A DNA stretch of 45,146 nucleotides. It comes from Nonomuraea zeae. GTDB taxonomy: Bacteria; Actinomycetota; Actinomycetes; Streptosporangiales; Streptosporangiaceae. The stretch is from positions 1 to 45,146 of the forward strand of contig NZ_VCKX01000077.1 of NCBI RefSeq assembly GCF_005889725.1, given 5' to 3'. Positions 7,625 through 16,600 of this stretch are shown here, in pieces (position 1 is the first letter of the stretch; each line of letters opens with the position of its first letter). Below the pieces are notes generated by a model. The model made no database searches. It was not told the origin of the DNA and was given only the letters and a program-made list of their open reading frames with translations. Both the position numbers and the translations under genes were made by a program.

Positions 7625-7951
7625 ATGCCTGGTAAGTCTCCCTATCCCGCTGAACTGCGTCGCCGAGCGGTGCGGATGGTCGCCGAGGTGCGGCCGGATT
7701 ACCCGACCGAGTGGGCCACGATCAACGCGGTGGCGACCAAGCTCGGCATCGGCACCGCGGAGACACTGCGCACCTGGGTCCGCCAGGCCCAGATCGACGA
7801 GGGCAACCGGCCCGGCCGCAGCACGGAGGAGGCGGCCGAGCTGAAGCGGCTGCGCCGGGAGAACGCCGAACTCCGGCGCGCCAACGAGATCCTGAAGGCC
7901 GCGTCGGCTTTCTTCGCGGCCGAGCTCGACCGGCCACACACGCACTCGTGA
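7625..7951 (+). CDS. IS3-family transposase OrfA
   Basis: A 108-residue DNA-binding component of the IS3 transposase. It begins SPYPAELRRRAVRMVAE with the helix-turn-helix (INAVATKLGIGTAETLRTWVRQ), followed by a leucine-zipper coiled coil (AELKRLRRENAELRRANEILKAASAFFAAEL), which mediates multimerisation in this family. The stop overlaps the orfB start as GTGA. The orfB frame is open back to 7711, so a -1 ribosomal frameshift could yield the OrfAB fusion transposase, the active form in characterised IS3 elements. It lies wholly within the IS ends. Confidence 0.93.
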   Translation: MPGKSPYPAELRRRAVRMVAEVRPDYPTEWATINAVATKLGIGTAETLRTWVRQAQIDEGNRPGRSTEEAAELKRLRRENAELRRANEILKAASAFFAAELDRPHTHS

Positions 7952-8868
7952 CCTTCATCGACCAGCACGCCGGCGTGTTCGGTGTCGAGCCGATCTGCCG
8001 TGTCCTGACCGAACACGGCTGCCCCATCTCCACCAGCACCTACTACGCCGCCAAGAACCGCCCGCCCTCGACGCGGGCGGTGCGCGACGCCGAACTGGAC
8101 GAACACATCCAGCGCATCCACGCCGCCAACTACGGCGTCTACGGCGCCCGCAAGGTCTGGCAGCACCTGCTGCGGGAGGGGCATCGGGTGGCCCGCTGCA
8201 CCGTCGAGCGGCGTATGCGCGCGCTCGGCCTGCAGGGCGCGCGCCGGGGCAAGAAGATCCGCACCACGACGCCCGATCCAGGACATGAGCGGGCGGCCGA
8301 CCGGCTGCGACGCGACTTCACCGCCGAGCGGCCGAACGCCACCTGGGTGGCCGACTTCACCCACGTGACGGCCTGGTGCGGGGTGGTCTACGTAGCGTTC
8401 GTCGTCGACATCTACTCCCGGGCGATCGTCGGCTGGGCCGCCTCGCTGACCAAGCACACCACCCTCGTGCTGGACGCCCTGGACATGGCCTTGTGGCGGC
8501 GCGAGCGCACCGGACACCCGGTCGGGCCGGGACTGATTCATCACTCGGACGCGGGCAGTCAATACACGTCTTTCCGGTTCACCACCCATCTGCTGGCGGC
8601 CGGCATCGACGCCTCCATCGGCACGGTCGGCGACGCGCTCGACAACGCCCTGATGGAATCGCAGATCGGCCTGTTCAAGACCGAGCTGATCAAGCCCCGA
8701 GGCCCTTGGCGCAGCCTGGCCGACGTGGAACTGGCCACCGCTGAATGGGTGGCTTGGTTCAACACCACCCGCCTGCACTCAGCCATCGGGCACCTCCCGC
8801 CCGAGGAGTTCGAGGCGATCTACTACGCTCAACACCACCCCCACGAAGCCCTGGCAATCAACCGCTGA
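7948..8868 (+). CDS. IS3-family transposase OrfB (DDE integrase)
   Basis: A 306-residue integrase-fold catalytic subunit. An N-terminal HTH_21 segment (IQRIHAANYGVYGARKVW) is followed by the rve core. The DDE triad is complete: Asp136 in WVADFTHV, Asp201 in IHHSDAGSQY and Glu237 in NALMESQIG, giving the DD(35)E spacing of IS3. The C-terminus WFNTTRLHSAIGHLPPEEFE is the standard family end. The start is placed at the GTG overlapping the orfA stop. All catalytic residues are present and the element has matching ends, so it is probably active. Confidence 0.93.
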   Translation: MTFIDQHAGVFGVEPICRVLTEHGCPISTSTYYAAKNRPPSTRAVRDAELDEHIQRIHAANYGVYGARKVWQHLLREGHRVARCTVERRMRALGLQGARRGKKIRTTTPDPGHERAADRLRRDFTAERPNATWVADFTHVTAWCGVVYVAFVVDIYSRAIVGWAASLTKHTTLVLDALDMALWRRERTGHPVGPGLIHHSDAGSQYTSFRFTTHLLAAGIDASIGTVGDALDNALMESQIGLFKTELIKPRGPWRSLADVELATAEWVAWFNTTRLHSAIGHLPPEEFEAIYYAQHHPHEALAINR

Positions 8869-8953
8869 GGTCTCCATCAAAGCCGGGGCGGTTCACTCGA
8901 CGACCTGTGACCGCCGGGCTTTCCCAGTCAGCACCGTGGCAAGGAGCGACAAG

Positions 8954-9547
8954 ATGATTGACAAGGACGTGTCCTGGCTGCTGCCGCCCGCCATCGAATA
9001 CGCGCTTGAATGTGTTTCTCACATCACGCAAGAGTCGCTGACACATCAGACTCCCTGTGCCGAATGGAATCTCGCGGAGCTTCTTTCCCACGTCAATGAT
9101 TCCCTCGCCATCCTGCATGAAGGGGCCGTCCTGGGTTTCATCGCCGGTGACCCGATGGCCGTGCCCGGCGACTTGCCGGCGGACAACCTCGTACAGACGT
9201 TCACCGGCAGGGCCCGGCAGTTCCTCGCCGCGGTCACACCCGCAAGTGGCGACGAGAGTTCCGTCGCCATCGCGGACCGCGTCCTGTCACGCGACATCAT
9301 GATCGCCGTCGGCGTGGTCGAGGTCGCCATCCACGGGTGGGACATCGCGTGTTCCTGCAACGTCCGCAAGCCGATCCCGGCGGCGCTCGCCTCGGGCATC
9401 ATGGAAATCGTCCCGATGCTGGTCACGGACGATGCCCGGGCAGGCGATTTCGGGCGTCCGGTTCTTGTGTCGCCCCTGGCCGGCCCCAGCGACCGACTCC
9501 TGGCATTCCTTGGGCGGGAAGGCAGCGCCCAGCAGTTTGTCAACTGA
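8954..9547 (+). CDS. TIGR03086-type metal-binding (DinB/MDMPI-like) protein
   Basis: A 197-residue four-helix-bundle protein of the mycothiol-dependent maleylpyruvate isomerase/DinB superfamily, TIGR03086 type. Characteristic pieces are TPCAEWNLAELLSHVNDSL (first metal-ligand region with His), the central VLSRDIMIAVGVVEVAIHGWDIA (second His and the family HGWD), and a C-terminal LLAFLGRE. Such actinobacterial proteins are thought to bind a divalent metal and perhaps use mycothiol, but substrates are mostly unknown. ATG 8954 has AAGGAG eight bases upstream. The IS3 element ends 58 bases before the start, so native upstream control may be lost. No operon partner. Confidence 0.82.
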   Translation: MIDKDVSWLLPPAIEYALECVSHITQESLTHQTPCAEWNLAELLSHVNDSLAILHEGAVLGFIAGDPMAVPGDLPADNLVQTFTGRARQFLAAVTPASGDESSVAIADRVLSRDIMIAVGVVEVAIHGWDIACSCNVRKPIPAALASGIMEIVPMLVTDDARAGDFGRPVLVSPLAGPSDRLLAFLGREGSAQQFVN

Positions 9548-9724
9548 CTTGGACGCGGCGGACGGGCGCAGCCGTCCCGCCGTCTCGGGGCGGCGGCGGC
9601 GCTTTCCGGAGATGGCGCCGGGCCGGCAGGTATGCGCGTCGCCCAGCGCGGGACGGCCGTCGCGCAGCACGCACGGGACGTCCCCAGCGGAGGCTCCTGC
9701 ACGGTGCCGTGTTGGTGAGCCGGC

Positions 9725-9934
9725 TCAGCTTCCCGGTATGACCACGGTGCTGCAGGCATCGCAGCGCAGCGCGTCGACGCTCCGGTAGCCGAATCCACGC
9801 GTCAGCCGCACGCCACCGATGTCACCCAGCATGCTCATCTGCTTCTTGAACTTGACTCCAGGTGACCTGCCGACCACAATCCCCGCCTCCATCACGTTCG
9901 CGCACAGGGGGCAGGGCAGCGCAGTGTCCGTCAT
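9725..9934 (-). CDS. Small zinc-ribbon protein (PF20097/DUF6487-like)
   Basis: A 69-residue cytosolic protein with two paired-cysteine knuckles, LPCPLCANVMEAGIVVG near the start and LRCDACSTVVIPG at the end, separated by a beta-rich middle (FKKQMSMLGDIGG). This matches the small zinc-ribbon proteins grouped as PF20097/DUF6487, found singly in many actinomycetes with unknown role. The ATG at 9934 is chosen because the open frame extends upstream only as low-complexity sequence; the ribosome site is weak. No functional partner adjoins it. Confidence 0.68.
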   Translation of the reverse strand: MTDTALPCPLCANVMEAGIVVGRSPGVKFKKQMSMLGDIGGVRLTRGFGYRSVDALRCDACSTVVIPGS

Positions 9935-10059
9935 GACCACGAGCCTGCGTAGCGGACGGCCTTGCCGGGCTGCCGGTGTGGTTCTGGTCGGGGGACCGCT
10001 TCCGGTCATGGGCAACGATCGGCGTGCTCGAGTAGTGGATGCGGGCGACGATCACCGAG

Positions 10060-10250
10060 GCCGCCAACCCGTGGGCAGGTCGACCTTGACTTGGTCGGTG
10101 TGGATTCCGCCACGGCCCGCGCTCACCGCCATGCCGCTGAGATGGCCTTGGACGGTGAGCCGGTCGCAGTGCTGGAATGCGAGCACAGTCACGACTCGCG
10201 TCAGGTCGGTCTCTATCCCGGCATCCGAATCCTGGGGCGCGGCCCTCCGC
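10060..10250 (+). pseudogene. IS5-family transposase relic
   Basis: A short stretch translates to DLDLVGVDSATARAHRHAAEMALD, which corresponds to the first catalytic-Asp region of IS5-family transposases (usually VSVDSTVVRAHQHAAGA). The reading frame on either side does not continue as transposase and no terminal repeats were found. It is an eroded internal fragment. Limits are approximate. Confidence 0.55.
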
Positions 10251-10841
10251 GGCGTCAGGTGAGGCTTGCGGTGGTGTTCACCTCGTTCGGCAGATCGGGT
10301 CAAGGCTCGTTGAGTCGGTCCCCGGCCCGCATCGAGTGGCCGAGATCGGCGGGCTGGGCGCCGGGGAGGTGGTCGTGGAGCCGGTGCCGACGCTCGCCTG
10401 ATCGCCCGGACGGTCCCGCCAGGGGGGAGGGGCGAACCGTGGTGGCCGCGAGAGGAGCCGCTGGTCGCGATTGCCGATCTGGTCACCGCACTCGCTATGC
10501 GACGCGAAGCGGTGACCAGATCGGCGGGCACACGCCACTCCCAACCGGCGGCCCCAGGCAAGCTGGTACCGCCGGCGTCGGAGATGAATGCTCCTTCTGG
10601 AGTGTGATGTCTGCGGGATCCAGAAAGGCGCCTGCTTATGATCCACTGTGTGGAAACAGCTCAGCAAGGGAGCGTCCTGCCAACCTTCGCCTGAATACTG
10701 ACTCTGCAGGTCGCTGAGGTGGTCCGGGAGCTGTTCGGGGTGTTGTACGCGCTGTGGGTCTGCGGGCCGGATTTGAGCGGGCGGTGTTCGCCCGCCGGGC
10801 GGCCGGGTGCTACGAATAAGGCGGTCATCGGCACCGGACGG
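10251..10841. other. Intergenic region without a credible gene
   Basis: No frame here has a start, ribosome site and family resemblance together. A short plus-strand piece near 10290-10401 reads GGLGAGEVVVEPVPTLA before a stop and may be the tail of a lost gene. The area looks like debris between the IS5 relic and the SDR gene. Confidence 0.4.
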
Positions 10842-11603
10842 CTACGATATGCCGCCGTCCACGACGATCTCCTGGCCCGTGACGTAGGAGGCGTCACTGG
10901 AAGCGAGGAATGCGACGACGCCGGCTACTTCCGCGGGTGTGCCGAGCCGGTTCATGGGTGCCGCGGCGGCCATCTGGCGCATCCGCTCGGCCGTCTCCGC
11001 CTGTGGGAGAAGGGCGGGGCCGGATACGTCGATCGGGCCGGGGCTCACGACGTTCACCCGGATCCGCCGCGGTGCGAGTTCGGCCGCCGCGCTACGGGCG
11101 AATGACCGCAGGGCGGCCTTGGACGCGGTGTAGACGCTGGTTCCGGGCCGGCGCCACGCCGGATCGACCGGAGCCAGACCGCACAGGACGACGGCGCCTC
11201 CGTCGTTGAGATGCGGGATCGCCTTCTGCAGAGTGAAGAACGCGCCTTTGGCGTTGACATCGAAGGCTTCGTCGAAGAAGCTTTCCGTCGCATCCTGAAG
11301 CGGCTGGAACCCTTTGAAGCCGGCATTGACGAAGAGCACGTCGATCTGGCCGAGTTCGCGCGTGACAGTGGAGAGCAGCAGGTCGATCTCCTCCAGCAGG
11401 CTGATGTCGGCTGTGACGGTGAGGACGTTGCCGCCGATCGAGGTAGCGGCTTGGCGGAGCCGCTGCCGGTCCCGTCCGGCGATGGCGACGCGGGCGCCCT
11501 CCTGGTGGAACCGTTTCGCCGTTGCCAGGCCGCTGCCGCCACCCGTCACAACAGCGACCAGGCCGTCAATCTGCCCATCGCCGCGGATTCTCCCTGCATT
11601 CAC
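10842..11603 (-). CDS. SDR family oxidoreductase
   Basis: A 253-residue Rossmann-fold short-chain dehydrogenase/reductase using NAD(P)H. Visible: the cofactor loop VVTGGGSGLATAKRF (residues about 18-32), LFVNAGF, the catalytic YTASKAALRSFARS, the INVVSPGP-type strand (VNVVSPGPIDVSGP) and the tail SYVTGQEIVVDGG. The usual catalytic Ser strand reads VVLCGLAP, so the Ser may be missing or shifted. The acidic pocket expected for NAD preference is replaced by AGRDR, hinting at NADPH. The annotated GTG 11603 has a poor ribosome site. Divergent from an HxlR remnant at 11680 across a perfect inverted repeat, so its normal repressor appears lost. Substrate unknown. Confidence 0.9.
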   Translation of the reverse strand: MNAGRIRGDGQIDGLVAVVTGGGSGLATAKRFHQEGARVAIAGRDRQRLRQAATSIGGNVLTVTADISLLEEIDLLLSTVTRELGQIDVLFVNAGFKGFQPLQDATESFFDEAFDVNAKGAFFTLQKAIPHLNDGGAVVLCGLAPVDPAWRRPGTSVYTASKAALRSFARSAAAELAPRRIRVNVVSPGPIDVSGPALLPQAETAERMRQMAAAAPMNRLGTPAEVAGVVAFLASSDASYVTGQEIVVDGGIS

Positions 11604-11610
11604 CTAACTT

Positions 11611-11658
11611 GCTTGCATGAAGCTAGTAATGTAGGGGGGTAGGTAGCATCATGCAAGC
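11611..11658. promoter_or_regulatory. Putative HxlR operator, copy 2
   Basis: GCTTGCATGA (11611-11620) and TCATGCAAGC (11649-11658) are a perfect 10-base inverted repeat with a 28-base spacer, between the SDR gene and the truncated HxlR gene. CTAG follows the left arm, as at the other two copies, and TAGTAAT next to it could be a -10 element. The right arm is CATCATGCAAG, identical to copy 1. Confidence 0.6.
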
Positions 11659-11679
11659 GTCCCTGGGGAGGTCTCAGAG

Positions 11680-11763
11680 ATGCTGGCCCGGACTTACGAC
11701 GATCAGGACTGCTCGGCGCGTGAGGTCAGGGTCGCCGGCGAGCTCGAAGGCGGCTCTAAGTAA
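11680..11763 (+). pseudogene. Truncated HxlR family regulator remnant
   Basis: ATG 11680, with GGGGAGG upstream, opens a 27-codon frame MLARTYDDQDCSAREVRVAG that aligns residue for residue with the starts of the two intact HxlR genes (MLGRMYEGEDC and VLGRTYETQNCSAARALEIVG), including the conserved Cys. Similarity then ends and a TAA follows at 11763, well before the winged helix. The ribosome site, start and operator survive but the regulator is gone. The intact ECF sigma gene starts 136 bases downstream. Confidence 0.7.
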
Positions 11764-11899
11764 ATCGGCGATGGGCGAACGAGCCCGCTCCCATCCGATC
11801 GGCGCCGCTTTCGTATTTTCCGGCGGCCTGACCCCCGGCACCGCAAGGGCAGGCCGGAGACAGGGTCACCTCGACCTGTGCAAAAGGGGAAACCGAACA

Positions 11900-12877
11900 G
11901 TGTCAAGCGACGACTCCACCCTTGACTTCGTCAGCAGCACCGATCCCTACCGGCGCGAGTTACTCGCCCACTGCTACCGCATGCTGGGATCGCTGGAGGA
12001 GGCCGAGGACCTGGTGCAGGAGACGTATCTGCGTGCCTGGCGGGCGTTCGGGCGGTTCGAGGGCAGGTCGTCGGTGCGCACTTGGCTCTATCGCATCGCC
12101 ACCAACGCGTGCCTGACCGCTCTGGAGCACGCCAGCCGCAAGGTGCTGCCGTCGGGGCTCATGCACCCTGGTGACGATCCGTACGCGCCGTCGCCCGCCG
12201 CCGACCCAGACGTCCCATGGATCCAGCCGATTCTGGACGCGCTCGTGGAACCGGAGTCGCAGGATCCGGCCGCCATCGTCACGGCGCGGGAAAGTCTGCG
12301 CCTGGCGCTGATCGTCACCCTGCGTCATCTGCCCGCGCGGCAACGGGTCGTGCTCATCCTCCGGGAAGTCCTGGCGTTCCCCGCCGCCGAAGTCGCGCGC
12401 ATGCTGGGCACGAGTGTCCCGGCCGTCAAAAGCCTGCTCCAGCGGGCCCGCGCCACGCTGGAGCAGGACGCCCCGACCACGGATCACGTCATAGAGCCCT
12501 CCGATCCGCGGGCGCGCGAACTGCTGGCGAGATACATGGGGGCCTTCGAGAAGTCGGATGCGGCCGCCTTGCAGGCGATCCTTCGTGACGACGTCGCCCT
12601 GGAGGCGACGGCGGCCGGCACCTGGTTCGATGGCATGGCGACGTGTGTGCCGTTCCTGGCCACACCCGTGCTGGGATCCCCTGGCCGCCGGCGGCCGGTG
12701 CCGGCCGCGGCCAAGAGCCAGCCCGCCGCGGCCTGCTACGTCCGCAAGGACGAGGGCTACCACGCATACGGGCTCGCCGTCACGACAACCGGGACCAGCC
12801 GCATCACCATGTTCGGGGGCCCCTCCGTCATCGCCGCCAGTGGCCTGCCGCCCATCCTGGAGGAACAGGGGCAGTGA
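11900..12877 (+). CDS. ECF sigma-70 factor with C-terminal SnoaL-like extension
   Basis: A 325-residue extracytoplasmic-function sigma factor. Region 2 is visible as DPYRRELLAHCYRMLGSLEEAEDLVQETYLRAWRAF and RTWLYRIATNACL. Region 4 is LRHLPARQRVVLILREVLAF and AAEVARMLGTSVPAVKSLLQRARATL. After residue about 200 comes an extension (LLARYMGAFEKSDAAALQAILRDDVALEA) of the SnoaL/NTF2-like kind that modulates activity in the SigG/SigJ-type ECF groups, which work without an adjacent anti-sigma gene. None is seen here. GTG 11900 has AGGGGA nine bases upstream; the longer open frame to 11651 runs over the HxlR remnant and is not used. Target genes are unknown; the adjacent membrane protein at 13088 is a candidate. 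Confidence 0.9.
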   Translation: MSSDDSTLDFVSSTDPYRRELLAHCYRMLGSLEEAEDLVQETYLRAWRAFGRFEGRSSVRTWLYRIATNACLTALEHASRKVLPSGLMHPGDDPYAPSPAADPDVPWIQPILDALVEPESQDPAAIVTARESLRLALIVTLRHLPARQRVVLILREVLAFPAAEVARMLGTSVPAVKSLLQRARATLEQDAPTTDHVIEPSDPRARELLARYMGAFEKSDAAALQAILRDDVALEATAAGTWFDGMATCVPFLATPVLGSPGRRRPVPAAAKSQPAAACYVRKDEGYHAYGLAVTTTGTSRITMFGGPSVIAASGLPPILEEQGQ

Positions 12878-13087
12878 GCACGACCCTCCGCCGCCGGCGG
12901 GCTGCCGCGTGACGCCGGCCGGCGAGGTCCGGCTCCGGTGACGCGGATGGCGGCGTGTTCTCGCGTCGGAATCTGGCCGGAATGCAGCGGTGAATGGCGG
13001 CGATGACGGTGGACAGCTCCGTCCTTGATCGATGAGGCTCGCATGACGCGACCGCTTCAGTCGTCCGGTCTCAGCAGGAGGAGAGTC

Positions 13088-13519
13088 ATGACCGTCCCGG
13101 CGTGGAAGCACCGGGGCTGGAGCGTGGGGCTGCTGGGGCTTTCGGTGGCTGTTCCGCCGGCGGTCAACCTGGCCGACGGGCTCACCTGGATCTGGACGCC
13201 ATCACTTCCACCGCCGCTGTTCCAGCTGCTGGTGGAAGCGGGTGTCCTTGATGTGTGGCTGCTGCTGGATCTCCTCGCCGCCTCCGGCGTCCTGGGCGGG
13301 TTCGCAGTGAAAGCCGCGGCCGCGGGAGAAACAACGGCGGCCGCCTGGGCGCTCGCCGCAGTGTCGGTGACCAGCCTGGCCGCCGCCGTGACCGGCCCTC
13401 ACCAGCTGCTGCCTGCCGGCTATGGCGTGGCGTACACGACGGCGCTCATGCTGGTCAGATCGTGCTCGCAAGCGCAGCGGGCGAGCACCGGCGGCCCTCC
13501 ATGCGATCACGTGACGTAA
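13088..13519 (+). CDS. Small integral membrane protein
   Basis: A 143-residue protein with about four hydrophobic segments (VGLLGLSVAVPPAVNLADG; FQLLVEAGVLDVWLLLDLLAA; WALAAVSVTSLAAAVTG; AGYGVAYTTALMLV) and no recognised family. The ATG at 13088 follows an excellent ribosome site (AGGAGGAGA), which is why the longer open frame from 13025 is rejected. It follows the ECF sigma gene after about 210 bases on the same strand, so it could be part of its regulon, but that is guesswork. Probably located in the cytoplasmic membrane. Confidence 0.6.
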   Translation: MTVPAWKHRGWSVGLLGLSVAVPPAVNLADGLTWIWTPSLPPPLFQLLVEAGVLDVWLLLDLLAASGVLGGFAVKAAAAGETTAAAWALAAVSVTSLAAAVTGPHQLLPAGYGVAYTTALMLVRSCSQAQRASTGGPPCDHVT

Positions 13520-13634
13520 GGGCCGAGGTAGCCGGCTTACCTGCGCACGGACACCTTCGTCCCTACGAGCCGTCCAGCAGATCAAGGACGGCTGGGGCAT
13601 CGCCGCCCGCGAGCCGGTGCGCCTCTGGAGACGT

Positions 13635-16600
13635 TCATTCGCGCCACCACGTCTCGCGGCGCGGGCCGTTGCTCCCCTCCTCCTGTATGAGGAGGCGGAC
13701 CTCGGCGGCCTCGGGGCTGCCGACCGCGGAGAACAGCGCGAGCGCCTCTCGCCAGTACGGCGCGGCGGCGCGCGTTCCGCCCTCTTCATGGAGCGCGTCG
13801 CCGAGCACCCGAAGGGCTTGGGCCTCACCGAGGCGGTGGCCTGTCTCGCGATGCAGGCGAATGGCCTCATTGACCTGGGTGATGGCATCGGCTCGCGCAC
13901 CACGGGCGATGCCGGTCTCGGCGAGCGCGGTCAGGGCGAGACCCTCCAGCACGCGGAAGGAGCGGTCGTGGGCGATCGTGCGGGCTTGTTCGGCGTGTGC
14001 GGCGGCTTCCGTGAGGCGGCCGAGGCTCCTGGCGGCCCTGGCCAGGCCGATCAAGCTGGCTACTTCGGGGTGACGATTGTTGCCCTGTCTCGACGCGTCG
14101 AGCGCCTGCTGCCGATAGTCCAAGGCCTCGCGGTATCGACCGAGATGGTGATGGACTGCGCCCATGACGTTCAGAGCGCCCGCCTCCAGGAGACGGTCCT
14201 CGAGGTCCCGGCTCATCGCCAGCGCCTGAGCACTGAGATCGAGCGCCTCGGAGTAGTGCCCGAGATCGCGGTGAACGGCTGCCAGCAGGACCAGGCACTC
14301 CAGTTCCACGCCGCGGTCACCCGACTGGCGGCTGAGGGAGATGCCCTCGTTGAGGTACAGGGACGCCTTGTCGAGGCGTCCCAGGCCGTGCTCGACCTCC
14401 CCCATGTTGCAGACGTAGACGGCGGGGTTGTCATCGGCGAGGTTCAGGGCCTGATGGAGGTGATCGAGGGCGAGCTCCAGCTGCCCGAGCTGGTTGTAGG
14501 CGACCGCCAAATTGTTGAGATACGTATCCATGCCACGTTCGTGGTCCGTTCGCCGGGTGAGAGCCCTGTTGAGGTGTTCGACCGCCTGTTGCGGATATCC
14601 CAGGCGCAGATGGGCGTTGGCCAGCCCGTCAAGGGCGAAGGCCTGGCAGTCGAGCCAGCCGATCTCCTCCGCGAGCGACAAGGCGCGCGCATATGGCTCC
14701 ATCGACCGTTCAGGCCGGTCTTGGAACGTCTGGACGTTGGCCAGACTCAGCTGAATCACGGCCTCGGCCGCCGGGTTGCCGGCTGCGACGGCGGCGGCAA
14801 GGGCGGCCTGGGCACAGGCGAGCCAGTCCTCCAGGCGTCTGCTCATCCAGAAGTGGCCGCGCAGTGCGTCGGTCAGCAGCCACACGCTCTCGCGCTGACC
14901 GCGCCGCGACGCGTCATGGATCATCGCCACCAGATTGGCGTGTTCGGTCTCCAACCAGGCCACGGCACGTTCCTGGGTGTCGAAGGTCGCAGGCTGCACG
15001 GTGCCCATGAGCGGCGGTGGCGGCAGCCGTACCCAATGGGGGTGGAGTAGCCGGGCGGCGGCCAGAACGCTGTGGAGGTGCCAATCGTAGAGGCGCTGCC
15101 TGGCCTCCGTCTGTTCGTCAGGGGTTTCGTCGGCGTGGGCGTGTTCGGCGGCGTAGAGGCGTAGCAGGTCATGGAAGGTATAGCGGCCGGGAGCGTGCGT
15201 CCGGATCAGGTGGAAGGAGGCGAGTAGGTCCAGACTGCGTCTCGTCTCGGCTGCCGAGCAGCCGGCCAGGGCATCTGTGGCCTCTGCGGTGAAATCCGCG
15301 CCCGGCATCAGCCCGAGCAGGCGAAAAAGCTTGCGCTGTGGCTCGGGCAGGGCCGTGTAGGACAGGTCCAAGGTGGCCCGCACGGCTGCTGCCTCGTCGC
15401 TTCCGGCCTCGAGGGCGGCCAATCGGTTGCCTTCGCGAAGCTCTTTTACGTAGGCGGCCAGGCTCAGGTGCGGGTTGGCGTCGAGATTGGCCGCCGCGAT
15501 GCTGAGAGCCAAGGGGAGGCGGGAGCAAAGTTCGCCGAGCTCAGTCTCCGCCCGTGGTGCGGCACGGAGGCGGTCTTCGTCCAAAAGCGCGACCAGCAGG
15601 GAATGAGCTTCATCCGGCGAGAAGACGTCGAGGGTGACGCGGAACGCGCCTTCTCGGGCGATCAACCCGCGCAACTGATTGCGGCTCGTGATCACCACCT
15701 GCGATTCCCCGCCGGGAAGCAAAGGGCGTACCTGTGCCTCGTCGCGGGCGTTGTCGAGCAGTATCAGGGCCCGTCGCTGCGCCAGCAGAGTGCGCAGCAT
15801 CGCCGACCGCGCGTCCAGCTCAGCCGGGAGCTGCTCCGCAACCACACCCAGTGCCCGCAGCAGCCGTTCCAGAGCGGTGGCGGGCTCAACTGGCGCACCG
15901 GGTCCGAAACCGCGGAGATCGAGGTACAGCTGGCCGTCTGGGAAGTGGCCGCGGGCCAGATGTGCCCAGCGGATGGCCAGCGTGGTCTTGCCCACTCCCG
16001 CGGTCCCGTCAAGGATGGCCGGCCGCGGCGCCGGGCCGCCGGACACGGGTAGCAATCTCTCCAGCATCGCCAGCTGCGCGAGGCGGCCAGTGAAGTGCGC
16101 TATGTCAGCGGGCAACTGCCGAGGAGGCGCGGCCGACGGAGCGGAGGCGAAGCCGCCGGTTCGCGATGGCTGGGCGGCCACGACGTTCAGCAGCTCGGGA
16201 ACGACGGCCGTGTTGCTCGGCGTAGGAGGTATCAGCAGGCCACGATCGCCGGTGAGGATATCGTGATGCAGCTTCCGCAGCTCGTCGCTGGGATCGACGC
16301 CCAGCTCCTGCCGGAGCACATTGCCGACCGTGTGGTAGGCCTGCAGCGCCTCGGCCTGCAGACCTGATCGATAGAGCGCGAGCATGAGCTGGGCCCACAG
16401 GCGCTCGCGCAGCGGGTGCGCCGATGTGGCCGCTTTGAGCTTCACGACTATCTCATCATGCCGGCCCGACCGCAGCCCGAGCTCGAACCAGCGCTCCAGC
16501 ACCTGCACCCGCTGTTCGTTCAGCACCACAACGTGATCGCGATACAGCGACTCCGAGGGCACGTCGACAAGAGCAGGGCCGCGCCACAAGGCCAGTGCTC

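Larger units (their letters stand above)
7574..8895 (+). mobile_element. Complete IS3-family insertion sequence
   Basis: Both ends are visible. The 26-base terminal inverted repeats at 7574-7599 and 8870-8895 match at 22 of 26 positions and end in TG...CA as expected for IS3. They are flanked by a 3-bp direct repeat CTC (7571-7573 and 8896-8898), the target duplication. Inside are overlapping orfA and orfB. The element is about 1.32 kb, the normal size, and looks recently inserted. It sits 58 bases before the TIGR03086-type gene at 8954 and may have displaced that gene's promoter. Confidence 0.93.

Noticed and set aside
10290..10401. Possible secretion/pilus ATPase tail (GGLGAGEVVVEPV)
   Set aside because: Too short, with no upstream continuation; similarity is at the level of chance.
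11651..11899. Longer N-terminus for the ECF sigma factor
   Set aside because: The open frame runs over the HxlR remnant in another frame and has no family similarity; GTG 11900 has a good ribosome site and the normal sigma start.
13617..15050. Plus-strand ORF opposite the SARP gene
   Set aside because: Antisense shadow of the TPR region; no family, no ribosome site.
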